The notes beneath the pieces were generated by a model, which ran no database searches, was not told the origin of the DNA, and was given only the letters and a program-made list of their open reading frames with translations. DNA of 64,000 nucleotides from MFD09286-c1 sp963701015. Lineage in GTDB: Bacteria; Bacteroidota; Bacteroidia; Bacteroidales; DTGW01. The DNA lies in the NCBI GenBank assembly GCA_963701015.1, contig OY969556.1, positions 620,001-684,000 of the forward strand, in the 5' to 3' direction. The position numbers were made by a program, and so were the translations under genes. Positions within the stretch are counted from its first letter, which is position 1. Every line of letters begins with the position of its first letter. This document shows positions 33,793-43,261 of this stretch, in pieces.

Positions 33793-36700
33793 ATGACCGA
33801 ATCGATATTAAAATCGTTGATGCGTTTATATGCACTTATTGGTAATTTACGGAATTCCAATGATACGGAATCTGATGAAGCCGATTATTCACACACGCGT
33901 GAAATTACGGAAGCATACCTTAGCCAATTGGTTAATCCCGAACAATCATCGAAATACCTCCAAATGTTCGATTTTCATTATCGAAACCTACAACGAAGGA
34001 AAATTTCAATTACCATAAAAAAAATCTCTCTTTTTTCGGTTAAAACTCTTTTAATATGTGAACAAATCAACAATAGACTTGATCTGAAACAGAAGTCCTT
34101 TGTTTTACTTCAGCTTTTTGATATTTTAAAAAATGATACGCTTAAAATTTCTGACGAGGCGAATGATTTTATTGTTACCATTTCAAACTCATTTGGTATT
34201 TCACAGGACGATCTTGATTTAATGTATTTTTTTGTTTTTGCATCCACTGAACAGAAAGCACGCCATCACTCATTTATGGTAATTTCAGGAAATAAAAATG
34301 AGTTTCTTTTCCATCATCATTTGTATAGGGAAAGTATGACCGGAAATTTAGTGGTTTTATTTGTCCCGTCAATTCAAACTTACTTTTTAAGGGTTGAGGA
34401 ATCGGATGATTGGCTTTATGTAAATGGCCGATCGGTAATATATAACCGTATATATGTTTTAGAAAAAGGATCGGCAATCCGTTGCCCGAAAATTCAAACA
34501 ATTCATTTTAGCGATATTACCGGCGGCTTTATGCATACAAAAATTCAATATGAAGTTCAGCTTGCTGCCATTAATATTGAATATGGCTTTAAAAATAGCG
34601 ATAACGGCATTAAAAAATTCAATTTCAGCTATAAATCAGGTCAGTTAATCGGAATTATGGGTGGTAGCGGTGTTGGCAAATCAACACTTTTAAGTATCTT
34701 AAATGGAACACTTAAGCCTGATAGTGGAAAAATAATGATTAACGGCATTGATATTTATGGTGAACAAAAGGATAAAGTAAAGGGAATTATTGGTTATATA
34801 CCTCAAGACGATTTTTTAGTTGAAGAACTAACTGTATTTGAAAATTTATATTTCAACGCTTGCTTTTGTTATAGCAATTTAAATGAACATGAAATAATAT
34901 TTGAAGTAGATAAGTTACTAAAGAATTTGGGTTTATTTGAAATTCGCGATTTAAAAGTTGGAAGCCCTTTAAATAAGCTAATTAGCGGAGGACAACGAAA
35001 ACGTCTGAACATTGCTTTGGAATTGCTCCGTGAACCATGGATTTTATTTGTCGACGAACCTACATCAGGGCTTTCGTCAAACGATTCGGAAAAAGTAATG
35101 GATTTGTTAAAACAACAGACTTACGCCGGCAAACTTATTATTGTCAATATTCATCAGCCTTCTTCCGATATTTTTAAAATGTTTGATGGCCTTTTAGTGC
35201 TTGATAAAGGCGGACGTCCAACTTATGCCGGAAATACTACTGATTCATTGGTTTATTTTAAATCGGCAACACAATTGGTTAATGCAAATGAAAGCAAATG
35301 TATATGGTGCGGCAATTTAAATCCTGAACAAATTTTACAAATAATTGAAACCCGGGAAGTTAATGAAAAAGGGCAAATTACTGATAATAGGATGGTTCCT
35401 CCTGAAGATTGGTACGAGTTGTATTTATCTACTATTGATTCAAAAATAAAAATAAGTCCTTTAAACAAGCCACTTCCAAAGACACATTTTCATACACCCG
35501 GAAATGTCCGTCAATTTTTTTTATATTTTTTGCGCAATTTAAAATGCAAATTGGCAGATACGCAATATTTAATTATAAATATTCTCGAAGCTCCGTTATT
35601 GGCTTTAATTTTAGGTTTTTTTACTCGCTATGATGCTGGTTCAAACAACAAATACATTTTCAGCGAAAACATAAATTTACCTGCATTCTTATTTATGAGC
35701 GTAGTAGTTTCTCTATTTTTAGGAATGATGGGAAGCGCCGAAGAAATTATAAGGGATGCCAAGTTGTTAAAACGTGAATCATTTCTTAACCTGAGCCGGT
35801 TGAGTTATTTAAATTCAAAAATAGTTTATTTGATTATTGTTTCAGCAATTCAAATGGTTATATACGTAATTATCAGCCAATATATCCTTGAAATTCGCGG
35901 TATGACTTTATCCTATTGGTTAATTTTATTTTCAACTTCATGTTTTGCCAATATTGTTGGATTAAATCTATCAGCCGGATTACGTTCGGTAGTTGCAATT
36001 TATATTTCAATACCCTTAATCCTAATTCCACAATTGCTTTTAAGCGGTGTTATAGTAAAATTTGATAAATTAAACAATGTTTTAAAATCGGAATTATATG
36101 TGCCATTAACAGGCGATATAATGGCTTCGCGCTGGGCATATGAAGCGTTGTCGGTTGATCAGTTTGTAAATAATAAATATGAGCAAAATATTTATGATAT
36201 TGAAAAGAATGAAAGTGATGCAACCTATTGCACAAATTTCTGGATTCCTGAAGTGATTGGTTTGGTTGGTGAATGTCAAAATTATATAGGCAAACCAGAT
36301 AAAAAAATAATTTTAGATAACAGATTATTATTTTTGAAAAATGAAGTCGAAAAAGTTACCGACCATTTGCAAATAAGCAATTATATTAATATTGACAAAA
36401 TAAATCCACAAAATTTTAATGATAGTATTGCAGATAATTTATCCATATTTTTAAAACGTGTACGATCATTATCTTCAAAAATTTTAAACCGTAATATTGA
36501 TGCAAAAGATAAAATTCTCCAAAACCTCGAATTAAAATTTGGCAGCCATCAATCTTTGGTTCAATTTAAAGAAAAGTACTATAATACTGCAATTGCCGAT
36601 CAATTGTTAAATAAAAATGAATCAGAAAAAATTTTAAAAACCGATAATACTTTTCAACGAAAATTTGAACCAATTTTTATTGATCCGGAATCAGATTTTG

Positions 36701-36867
36701 GCAGGGCACATTTTTATGCCCCTCAGAAAAGAATTGGAAATTTATATATCTATACATTTTGGTTCAATATTATGGTTATTTGGCTCATGTCATTGGTTGG
36801 TTATATTACACTGTATTACAATGTTTTGGGGAAATTATTAAAAATATTGAACAATAAAACCAATTAA
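33793..36867 (+). CDS. TerB-like / FHA-like / ABCG-type ABC transporter fusion
   Basis: 1024 residues. Residues about 1-150 are helical and resemble a TerB-like domain (LMRLYALIGN..., QKSFVLLQLFDILKND, GISQDDLDLMYFFVF). Residues about 155-250 are beta-rich with DDWLYVNGRSVIYNRIYVLEKGSAIRC, resembling an FHA-like module. The ABC domain follows: Walker A GGSGVGKST (about 295-303), signature ISGGQRKRL, Walker B ILFVDEPTSGLSS and switch H in NIHQPSSD. The C-terminal ABC2 membrane domain has about six helices, interrupted before the last by a soluble segment of about 200 residues. This half-transporter architecture is ABCG-like, with regulatory domains in front. The two exported proteins downstream look like partners. 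Substrate unknown. Confidence 0.85.
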   Translation: MTESILKSLMRLYALIGNLRNSNDTESDEADYSHTREITEAYLSQLVNPEQSSKYLQMFDFHYRNLQRRKISITIKKISLFSVKTLLICEQINNRLDLKQKSFVLLQLFDILKNDTLKISDEANDFIVTISNSFGISQDDLDLMYFFVFASTEQKARHHSFMVISGNKNEFLFHHHLYRESMTGNLVVLFVPSIQTYFLRVEESDDWLYVNGRSVIYNRIYVLEKGSAIRCPKIQTIHFSDITGGFMHTKIQYEVQLAAINIEYGFKNSDNGIKKFNFSYKSGQLIGIMGGSGVGKSTLLSILNGTLKPDSGKIMINGIDIYGEQKDKVKGIIGYIPQDDFLVEELTVFENLYFNACFCYSNLNEHEIIFEVDKLLKNLGLFEIRDLKVGSPLNKLISGGQRKRLNIALELLREPWILFVDEPTSGLSSNDSEKVMDLLKQQTYAGKLIIVNIHQPSSDIFKMFDGLLVLDKGGRPTYAGNTTDSLVYFKSATQLVNANESKCIWCGNLNPEQILQIIETREVNEKGQITDNRMVPPEDWYELYLSTIDSKIKISPLNKPLPKTHFHTPGNVRQFFLYFLRNLKCKLADTQYLIINILEAPLLALILGFFTRYDAGSNNKYIFSENINLPAFLFMSVVVSLFLGMMGSAEEIIRDAKLLKRESFLNLSRLSYLNSKIVYLIIVSAIQMVIYVIISQYILEIRGMTLSYWLILFSTSCFANIVGLNLSAGLRSVVAIYISIPLILIPQLLLSGVIVKFDKLNNVLKSELYVPLTGDIMASRWAYEALSVDQFVNNKYEQNIYDIEKNESDATYCTNFWIPEVIGLVGECQNYIGKPDKKIILDNRLLFLKNEVEKVTDHLQISNYINIDKINPQNFNDSIADNLSIFLKRVRSLSSKILNRNIDAKDKILQNLELKFGSHQSLVQFKEKYYNTAIADQLLNKNESEKILKTDNTFQRKFEPIFIDPESDFGRAHFYAPQKRIGNLYIYTFWFNIMVIWLMSLVGYITLYYNVLGKLLKILNNKTN

Positions 36868-36995
36868 AGTATTTTTCTTTTTAACTTTCAGTAAATTAAT
36901 TTTTTATAAATTTTGAAAATAAATTAAGTGGCAACAGAAACAATTATTTATCTTTATTATAAATTATTTTTATATTTTTATTCAAAAATAAAGTA

Positions 36996-37907
36996 ATGAT
37001 GGCCATTGGAAAATATTTTAAAACAGGAGCTAAATATTTGGGAATTATTTGCTTAGTGTTTGTAATGGCATGCAACCACGGAGGTCAGAAAAAATCTGGC
37101 AATTCAAATGATAGTCTGAAAATTACTAATAAAGAAAATGCCTACCTTGAAAGTGTTTATTATAGGTTTCCTACACCAAATGAAATTTTTGGATTTATTA
37201 ATAATGAAAAATTAAGGTTTAATGAAGCATTATTAAATCCAGCTACAAATGCCGATAAATACATGGAATCGAAAGGGCAAACTGTTGCTTTAGGAACTTA
37301 TGTTGCTGATTTAGCTTATATTACATTGTTTGAAGCGTATAACAAATCAATTCAATATTATAAAATTATTCATGGTTTAAGTGAAAAAATTAATATTACT
37401 TCAGCTTATGATAATGATGTTGCAAAGCGGATTGAAAAAAACCTGCTTAATTTGGATTCATTAAAAAACATATCGGTTGATTCGTATTCGAGTATGGTTG
37501 AATATTTAATTGTTTCGAACCGCGAAAAAACATTGGCTTTAATAGCTGCCGGATCGTATATTGAATGTTTTTATATTGCCTTTAACCTCGCCGGTGATTA
37601 TAATCCTAATAATCCGATGATCACAAAAATTGTAGATTTAAAATATGCTTTTGACAATTTATATTCATATTTACAAATTTATTCTGACGATCGTTCTGTC
37701 AAAGCAGTTGCGGTTCAATTTAAAGGTTTAAATGAACTCTTTAAAAAAATTAAAGAAAAAAGTATTGGTAAAACAACTGTTAAGCAAGATGCCAATGGGA
37801 ATTTAATTTTAGGAGGAGGTACAAAACTTGAAATGGATCAAAAACTTTATAATGATTTAAGAAATGAAATTTTCAAATTAAGGGCTAACCTTATTATAAG
37901 TAATTAA
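36996..37907 (+). CDS. Lipoprotein of unknown function downstream of the ABCG fusion
   Basis: 303 residues. Signal with lipobox VFVMAC (lipid on about C26), then a Ser/Asn-rich spacer. The rest is mainly helical (ESVYYRFPTPNEIFGFINNEKLRFNEALLNP, KYMESKGQTVALGTYVADLAYITLFE, AGSYIECFYIAFNLAGDY). The family is not one I can name, though the sequence looks well ordered and typical of conserved Bacteroidota lipoproteins. It follows the ABC fusion after 128 bp and precedes another exported protein by 19 bp, so the three may form one functional unit. MM at the start leaves a choice between ATGs at 36996 and 36999. Confidence 0.75.
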   Translation: MMAIGKYFKTGAKYLGIICLVFVMACNHGGQKKSGNSNDSLKITNKENAYLESVYYRFPTPNEIFGFINNEKLRFNEALLNPATNADKYMESKGQTVALGTYVADLAYITLFEAYNKSIQYYKIIHGLSEKINITSAYDNDVAKRIEKNLLNLDSLKNISVDSYSSMVEYLIVSNREKTLALIAAGSYIECFYIAFNLAGDYNPNNPMITKIVDLKYAFDNLYSYLQIYSDDRSVKAVAVQFKGLNELFKKIKEKSIGKTTVKQDANGNLILGGGTKLEMDQKLYNDLRNEIFKLRANLIISN

Positions 37908-37926
37908 TTAAAGATAGTTTCAAGAT

Positions 37927-38403
37927 ATGAAAATAAAATTTAGATATTTATCGGGTTTAATTTTTCTTTTGTTCTTTTCTGTTCATATTAGCAGTCAGGA
38001 TTGCTTTTATTACCATGAATATTTCTGTAAGTTTCCCAATTCATCCTATTTTTATAGCGGACAATCACGAAGTGCTTTATTTGCTCCAGGAATGACTTCG
38101 GAATTTAAAATGGTAACTTTTGGAGGCGAAGATTATAATATTAGTATATGTTACGAGCGGAAATTCAAAAATGTTAGGATGCGACTTCTTGAAGACGATG
38201 CTGATAAAACTGTTATTTACGACAATAAAGATAATAACTACCAGACAATTATGAACTTTACTAACAATGTTGCCCGTAAATTAATAATTGAAATTTCTGT
38301 TCCGGATGAAGCAAATGCTAAAAAAGATGATTTACACTGCGTTGGTGTATTAATTCATTTTCGTAAAACTTATCAGGAGCCGTCAAATAAAATTGGATTT
38401 TAG
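37927..38403 (+). CDS. Small exported protein of unknown function
   Basis: 158 residues. Signal peptide FLLFFSVHISSQ ends at about 24. The mature part begins with a Cys- and Tyr-rich stretch (CFYYHEYFCKFPNSSYFYSGQSRSALFAPGMTSEF) and continues as an all-beta domain (FGGEDYNISICYERKFKNVRMRLLED, LIIEISVPDEANAKKDDLHCVGVLIHF). I do not recognise the family. It lies 19 bp after the lipoprotein gene, and its stop codon overlaps the convergent cdaA stop by a few bases. Confidence 0.75.
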   Translation: MKIKFRYLSGLIFLLFFSVHISSQDCFYYHEYFCKFPNSSYFYSGQSRSALFAPGMTSEFKMVTFGGEDYNISICYERKFKNVRMRLLEDDADKTVIYDNKDNNYQTIMNFTNNVARKLIIEISVPDEANAKKDDLHCVGVLIHFRKTYQEPSNKIGF

Positions 38404-39203
38404 CTCGATAAATTCTTCGATTTAAATTTAACAAATTCGCGATCGAGTTTTTTAAGCAATTCTTTTAAAGTAATATTTATCATTAAACGGCCATATTCAG
38501 CTATTGCTACTTGTCCGGTTTCTTCCGAAACAATTATTACTAGTGAATCGTTATGTTCGGTCATACCAAGTCCTGCTCTGTGACGCATTCCAAAACTTGC
38601 AGGAAGTTGTGTATTTTGCGACATTGGTAACATACATTTAGCTGCAAATATTTTATCACCAATAATTATCATTGCCCCATCGTGCAATGGATTATTTTTA
38701 AAGAAAATCGATTCTATTAAAGTTGCGGTTGTATTGGCATTTATAATTTCGCCCATTTCGGCATAAAGTTCTAACGCCGAATTTCGTGCAATTACAATTA
38801 AGGCCCCTGTTTTTGATTTCGACATATTTACACATGCCCTGGCAATTGACTTAGTTTGAACAAATGCCAATGAATCTCTTCCATAGGTTATTAAGTTTTG
38901 AAGCGAAAATTTTCGCGACATATATCTTGTACCTATAAGAAGTAAAAAACGTCTGATTTCCTGCTGAAAAACAATGATTAAAGCAATTACGCCAACTCCA
39001 ATAAATTGGCCTAAAATTGACGACAATAACTGCATATTTAATGCCTTAACCAACAACCAAAAAAGATAGATTGAAAACAAGGCTATGAAAATATTTATTG
39101 CTACGGTTCCCCGAATTAACATATAAAATTGGTATAATAGCGCGGTCACCAATAATATATCAACAATGTCAAGAAATTTTATTGTAATAAACAAGTTTGT
39201 CAT
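38400..39203 (-). CDS. cdaA: Diadenylate cyclase CdaA
   Basis: 267 residues. Three N-terminal membrane helices (about 12-30, 35-55, 60-80) are followed by a DisA-N diadenylate cyclase domain with the DGA motif at 175-177 (LHDGAMIIIG) and RHR at 207-209 (GMRHRAGLG). It makes cyclic di-AMP from two ATP; this messenger commonly controls potassium and osmotic balance and wall homeostasis. GlmM and CdaR partners are not adjacent. A TACCTTTG -7 element ends five bases before the ATG, suggesting a leaderless or nearly leaderless transcript. Confidence 0.95.
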   Translation of the reverse strand: MTNLFITIKFLDIVDILLVTALLYQFYMLIRGTVAINIFIALFSIYLFWLLVKALNMQLLSSILGQFIGVGVIALIIVFQQEIRRFLLLIGTRYMSRKFSLQNLITYGRDSLAFVQTKSIARACVNMSKSKTGALIVIARNSALELYAEMGEIINANTTATLIESIFFKNNPLHDGAMIIIGDKIFAAKCMLPMSQNTQLPASFGMRHRAGLGMTEHNDSLVIIVSEETGQVAIAEYGRLMINITLKELLKKLDREFVKFKSKNLSS

Positions 39204-39208
39204 AAATA

Positions 39209-39216
39209 CAAAGGTA
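39209..39216 (-). promoter_or_regulatory. cdaA -7 element directly before the start codon
   Basis: TACCTTTG on the minus strand matches TAnnTTTG, and the ATG follows after five bases. No good -33 TTTG is seen about 19-20 bp further upstream. Confidence 0.45.
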
Positions 39217-39265
39217 AAATATTTTATTATACCTGATAAAATGCTTATTTATGATTGTATGAATA

Positions 39266-39303
39266 AAAAAATGACGTTAATGAAAGTCTTAACGTCATTT
39301 TTT
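39266..39303. terminator. Intrinsic hairpin between cdaA and the TPR gene
   Basis: AAAAAATGACGTTAA (39266-39280) pairs with TTAACGTCATTTTTT (39289-39303), with T runs on both strands. On the minus strand it ends the TPR-protein transcript and insulates cdaA from read-through. Confidence 0.88.
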
Positions 39304-39319
39304 AAAATTTTAAAATATT

Positions 39320-39892
39320 TCAATTCTGTGCTATTAAATTATTTTTAGCTAAAAATTCATCAGCTTCTTTTATATTAAGATTTGAGGCTTTTACCATATC
39401 TGCAAATGCGTCTGTTTCATTATTCTGCATCAATTCAGTTATTGCACGGTTTAAGTATGCTTTGCCATAATCCTTATATAGTTCAATTGCTTTGCTATAA
39501 TCTTTAATTGAATTGCTATAATCTTCAACCAAATAATATACTATTCCTCTATGGTTATAAATTTCATAATCATTTGGATTTAATTTAGCAGCTTCATTAA
39601 AGTCTTTTATTGCTTTATTGTATTTGATTAATTTCGTATAAATAATTCCCCTAAAATCATATAATTCAGGATTTTCTGGATTTAATTCAATTGAACGATT
39701 TATTTCAATTAAAGCGCCATCATAATCGCTGCTATCTTGCAATTGTTGTGCAAGCATGTAATGGATGTTCGCATTAATTACACTTTCAGTAACATTTTCA
39801 ATCTTATTTTTACCAAATGATTGTATCGAAAAAATAAATAACAATACTACTACCATTTGTGCCCCTACTTTAATATTACCCTGCGTTTTCAT
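39320..39892 (-). CDS. Exported tetratricopeptide-repeat protein
   Basis: 190 residues. Signal peptide-like N-terminus (MVVVLLFIFSIQSFG, to about 28). Three TPR units follow: AQQLQDSSDYDGALIEINRSIELNPENPELY, DFRGIIYTKLIKYNKAIKDFNEAAKLNPNDYEIY, NHRGIVYYLVEDYSNSIKDYSKAIELYKDYGKAY, and a C-terminal helical piece. TPRs are protein-contact modules, so this is a periplasmic scaffold of unknown partner. It is a single gene ended by the hairpin at 39266-39303. Confidence 0.88.
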   Translation of the reverse strand: MKTQGNIKVGAQMVVVLLFIFSIQSFGKNKIENVTESVINANIHYMLAQQLQDSSDYDGALIEINRSIELNPENPELYDFRGIIYTKLIKYNKAIKDFNEAAKLNPNDYEIYNHRGIVYYLVEDYSNSIKDYSKAIELYKDYGKAYLNRAITELMQNNETDAFADMVKASNLNIKEADEFLAKNNLIAQN

Positions 39893-40068
39893 AATGTTAG
39901 ATATTAATTTATTATCTGCTGTAAAGATAAGTCGAATTAATACTTATGCAGGATAAAAGGGTATGAGAAGCATTATTGTTTTTGATGATGATAATTCTTT
40001 ATAAATGATGATTGCCGTCACCAATAATTTTTGATATACCTATAGCTTTTAATTCATTAAAATATTGA

Positions 40069-42498
40069 TTATTGTTGAATTCCCTTTTTTGAGTCACTTT
40101 CAGTATCTAAAGAATGGCTGACTTTTTTCACAGCTTTACCTCGGTTAAATTTGTAGGAATAAGTAAGCTGAATAAAATACCTGGCATCAAAACTGGCTTT
40201 AGATTGTGTTGTATATAATGTTGGAACAATCCCGTTTTGTGGAGGAAGATTACTTTTTGGAGCTAAATTGGTGTTATTTACTGTCAAATTTGATATTCCC
40301 GGCAATAACCAAAATATTCCAAAGGTTTGGTTACCTAGTTCTTTCCGGATTCCTGATCCATAAAAGAAAGGACCGACGGAAGAACCTTGCGCATTGGTGT
40401 TTTTTCCCTGATAATTACCAAATGCAAAAATACTCATTTTCCAGGGTAGTGGTGCATATGCCCAGCCCGAAATACTGTATGACGCATAATTTGTAGCTGG
40501 GATGAAGGTTGTTCCATTTCTGTATTCATCAAAGTATCCTTTAAAATATTTGTAATTTATGTTGATGAAATATATCAAGGCATTCAGACCAATTCCATGT
40601 TCCTCACCTTTAAGCAGATTATTTGCAGTGGCTAATGATGTGGTATGATTAACCAAAGAAGAAAATTCAAATGAATTGGTATTATCGATTTTATGATTAT
40701 ACATATCGTAATATATATAGGGCGAAATATAGCTTTTTTGAATATTAAGCGTGTAAATTAATTCAAGCCTGTCGCGAAATTCTGGCCTTAACATTGGATT
40801 TCCTATATTAATATTATCGGTACTATTAACAATTGGAACAGGCGAGAGCTGAGATAACGAAGGCCTGTTTATACGCCTGTTATACGTCAGTTTTACATTT
40901 TGTTTCGACGAAAATTTATACATAATGTTTGCCGATGGTAGAAATGTTGCATAATTTAATGAACTTGAGGTATCATCTTTTGTATTAATATTACTGTGTT
41001 CAACCCTTAATGTAGTTTGAAAACTCAATTTATCAAAACTTGTTGTAATTCCTGCATAAATTGATTGGCGCCATTCTGTATAATTGTAAATATTTAATAA
41101 TGACGTATCTAATAAATTTTGCTTATAGGTTGCGCTATATCCCATTTTTTGGTAATATAACTGAACACCGGTTTCAATTTTTGTATCCATACCTAAAGGT
41201 TGAACATAGTCTGCTTTTAAGTTAACAGAATTTCTATTGCTGTTATTTTTCTCATCCCTGTTTAAATTATTTAACAGCAGATCATTGATAGTTGAGGTAC
41301 TTTTATTGGTGGTAAATCCATCAACCTCTGAAAAATTATAAAAAGTGCCTTCAAAAGTAAATTCTTGAATAGGCCTAATAAATTGTTGACGATAAAATAC
41401 CGATGAATTTAACTCACCACTATTGACAGTGTTTTTTGTATCAAAAGCCTGGATTAACCTTGGATTTTCCTGAAGTGCTATAGCGCTTGTCTGGTCCAAA
41501 CTTATTATATTTTGCAATGGTTTATAACTTGTGTTGAAACTAAATGTATGATATTTGTCAATATAATAATCAACCCCGCCATTCACTGAACCAACAAGAA
41601 ATTTATATTTACCTGTGCCAGTACTGTTTATGGCAGAATCGATTGGCTGCATGCTTGCATTATAATTATACTGACTATTATTGTTATACTTAATATTTAA
41701 ATCGTTATACCAGGTATAACCTGAAATATAAACTGTTGCCTTTCCTAAGGCATAATCCAATGAGCCATTTAAATTCCCTGAAGTTTGAGCACGTGGCCTT
41801 GCACCTGCATTTATATTGCCACTTACTCCATAACGAGCTTCCTGTTTTAATTTTATATTTAAAACACCATCAATATTCCCTTCATATTTCCCGGAAGGAT
41901 TTGTTATAACTTCAATTGATTCAATATCCGATGGCAATAAACGGGCTAAATATTCTTTATCCCGGGTTTTACCATCAACCTGTATAATAAAGTTACTGCT
42001 TCCGTTTAATGTTATATTATCATTATAATCAACCTGAATGGAAGGCACTTTTTTCAGCAGATCGTAGGCATTAGGCGATTCTTTTGACACTTCATATGGA
42101 ATTGAATATACAGTGCGGTCGACCAATTCTTTACCTTCAATTTTACGGCCAGTCACAACTGCTTCACCAATTTGTTTTGAAGTTTCACTTAGAAATATTG
42201 TATCTAAATTAATTAATTTGTCTGATGATCTCACTTGTATTTCTTTTCCTGAAGGCGAATAACCAACATATAATGCCTTCAAATAATAATTCCCGGGTTT
42301 TATATTGTCAAAACTAAATTTACCACTATTTTGTGTAGTTGCGCCTTTTGCAACAGATGAATCAGGTAAATTGTATAAAGCAACTGTAGCAAAATCAATT
42401 GCTGATTTTTCTTTTTCAGATGCAATAACTCCTTTTATTGTTTGTGCTTTTATGGTTAAAGGAATTAATAAAAAACAGATTAAAATATATTTGTTCAT
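40069..42498 (-). CDS. Outer-membrane beta-barrel protein with CarboxypepD_reg-like domain
   Basis: 809 residues. Signal peptide ends at TIKAQ (about 19). CarboxypepD_reg-like sandwich (TIKGVIASEKEKSAIDFATVALYNLPDSS, to about 100), plug region (AYDLLKKVPSIQVDYNDNITLNGSSNFIIQVDGK, LPSDIESIEVITNPSGKYE) and a barrel of the OMP_b-brl_3 type with IMYKFSSKQNVKLTYNRRINRPSLSQLSP. The barrel is followed by a charged tail of about 25 residues (KKVSHSLDTESDSKKGIQQ) instead of a terminal aromatic residue. It is probably a TonB-dependent transporter relative; substrate unknown. No SusD partner accompanies it. Confidence 0.88.
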   Translation of the reverse strand: MNKYILICFLLIPLTIKAQTIKGVIASEKEKSAIDFATVALYNLPDSSVAKGATTQNSGKFSFDNIKPGNYYLKALYVGYSPSGKEIQVRSSDKLINLDTIFLSETSKQIGEAVVTGRKIEGKELVDRTVYSIPYEVSKESPNAYDLLKKVPSIQVDYNDNITLNGSSNFIIQVDGKTRDKEYLARLLPSDIESIEVITNPSGKYEGNIDGVLNIKLKQEARYGVSGNINAGARPRAQTSGNLNGSLDYALGKATVYISGYTWYNDLNIKYNNNSQYNYNASMQPIDSAINSTGTGKYKFLVGSVNGGVDYYIDKYHTFSFNTSYKPLQNIISLDQTSAIALQENPRLIQAFDTKNTVNSGELNSSVFYRQQFIRPIQEFTFEGTFYNFSEVDGFTTNKSTSTINDLLLNNLNRDEKNNSNRNSVNLKADYVQPLGMDTKIETGVQLYYQKMGYSATYKQNLLDTSLLNIYNYTEWRQSIYAGITTSFDKLSFQTTLRVEHSNINTKDDTSSSLNYATFLPSANIMYKFSSKQNVKLTYNRRINRPSLSQLSPVPIVNSTDNINIGNPMLRPEFRDRLELIYTLNIQKSYISPYIYYDMYNHKIDNTNSFEFSSLVNHTTSLATANNLLKGEEHGIGLNALIYFININYKYFKGYFDEYRNGTTFIPATNYASYSISGWAYAPLPWKMSIFAFGNYQGKNTNAQGSSVGPFFYGSGIRKELGNQTFGIFWLLPGISNLTVNNTNLAPKSNLPPQNGIVPTLYTTQSKASFDARYFIQLTYSYKFNRGKAVKKVSHSLDTESDSKKGIQQ

Positions 42499-42535
42499 TC
42501 GAGTATTTTTTATGTGAATAATAATTTTTATATTT

Positions 42536-43258
42536 TTAAAGTTGATCGTGAAAATTTAATTCAAGGTTGAAATATTTTTCAAGTTCAGTTAAAGCTGAAC
42601 CATCATTTAGAAAATCGCGAACTATTTTTCCCTTTTCAAGGATTACAATTCGTTGACATAAATCAGATATATGGTTTAAATCGTGACTTGATATAATTAT
42701 TGTAGCACCAGTGTTTTTGTTAATTTCTGAAAGAATCCTTTTCAATAATATTTGAGAGCTAGGATCAAGACCATTAAATGGTTCATCGAGCACTAATACT
42801 TCCGGAGATGTTATTAATGCTGAAACAATCCCGATTTTTTGTTTATTGCCTTTTGAGAAATCACGAATATACTTGTTCTTTTGGTCAAGAATTTCACCAT
42901 TAAATAACTTTTCAAAATATTTCAATTTTGAGTCAACTTCAGTTTTCTTTATACCATAAGTTTCACCTATAAAATAAAAAAATTCTATAGGAGAAAGAAA
43001 ATCAATCAAAAAACTTTCATCTAAAAATGAAATTGTATAATCTTTCCAAATTTCAGTTTTATCAACTGGTAATTGATTTGAAAGTATTTCACCTCTGTCG
43101 GCTTTTATTAAATCGAGCAAAAGCCTGAATAATGTAGTTTTTCCTGCACCATTGTTTCCAGCTAATCCAAATATTTCACCTTTATTAATTTCAAGGCTTT
43201 CAATATCCAGAACAATTTTTTGTCCGTAAGCTTTTCCAATATTTTTAATTTGTATCAT
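42536..43258 (-). CDS. ABC transporter ATP-binding protein (partner of DUF5687 permease)
   Basis: 240 residues. Walker A GNNGAGKTT (about 34-42), Q-loop, signature DFSKGNKQKIGIV (an LSGGQ variant), Walker B VLVLDEPFNGLD and switch H in ISSHDLNHI. This is the type of ATPase that pairs with multispan ABC-2-like export permeases. It starts three bases after the end of the DUF5687 permease gene, so the two form an operon and a transporter. Substrate unknown. Confidence 0.93.
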   Translation of the reverse strand: MIQIKNIGKAYGQKIVLDIESLEINKGEIFGLAGNNGAGKTTLFRLLLDLIKADRGEILSNQLPVDKTEIWKDYTISFLDESFLIDFLSPIEFFYFIGETYGIKKTEVDSKLKYFEKLFNGEILDQKNKYIRDFSKGNKQKIGIVSALITSPEVLVLDEPFNGLDPSSQILLKRILSEINKNTGATIIISSHDLNHISDLCQRIVILEKGKIVRDFLNDGSALTELEKYFNLELNFHDQL

Positions 43259-43261
43259 AAT

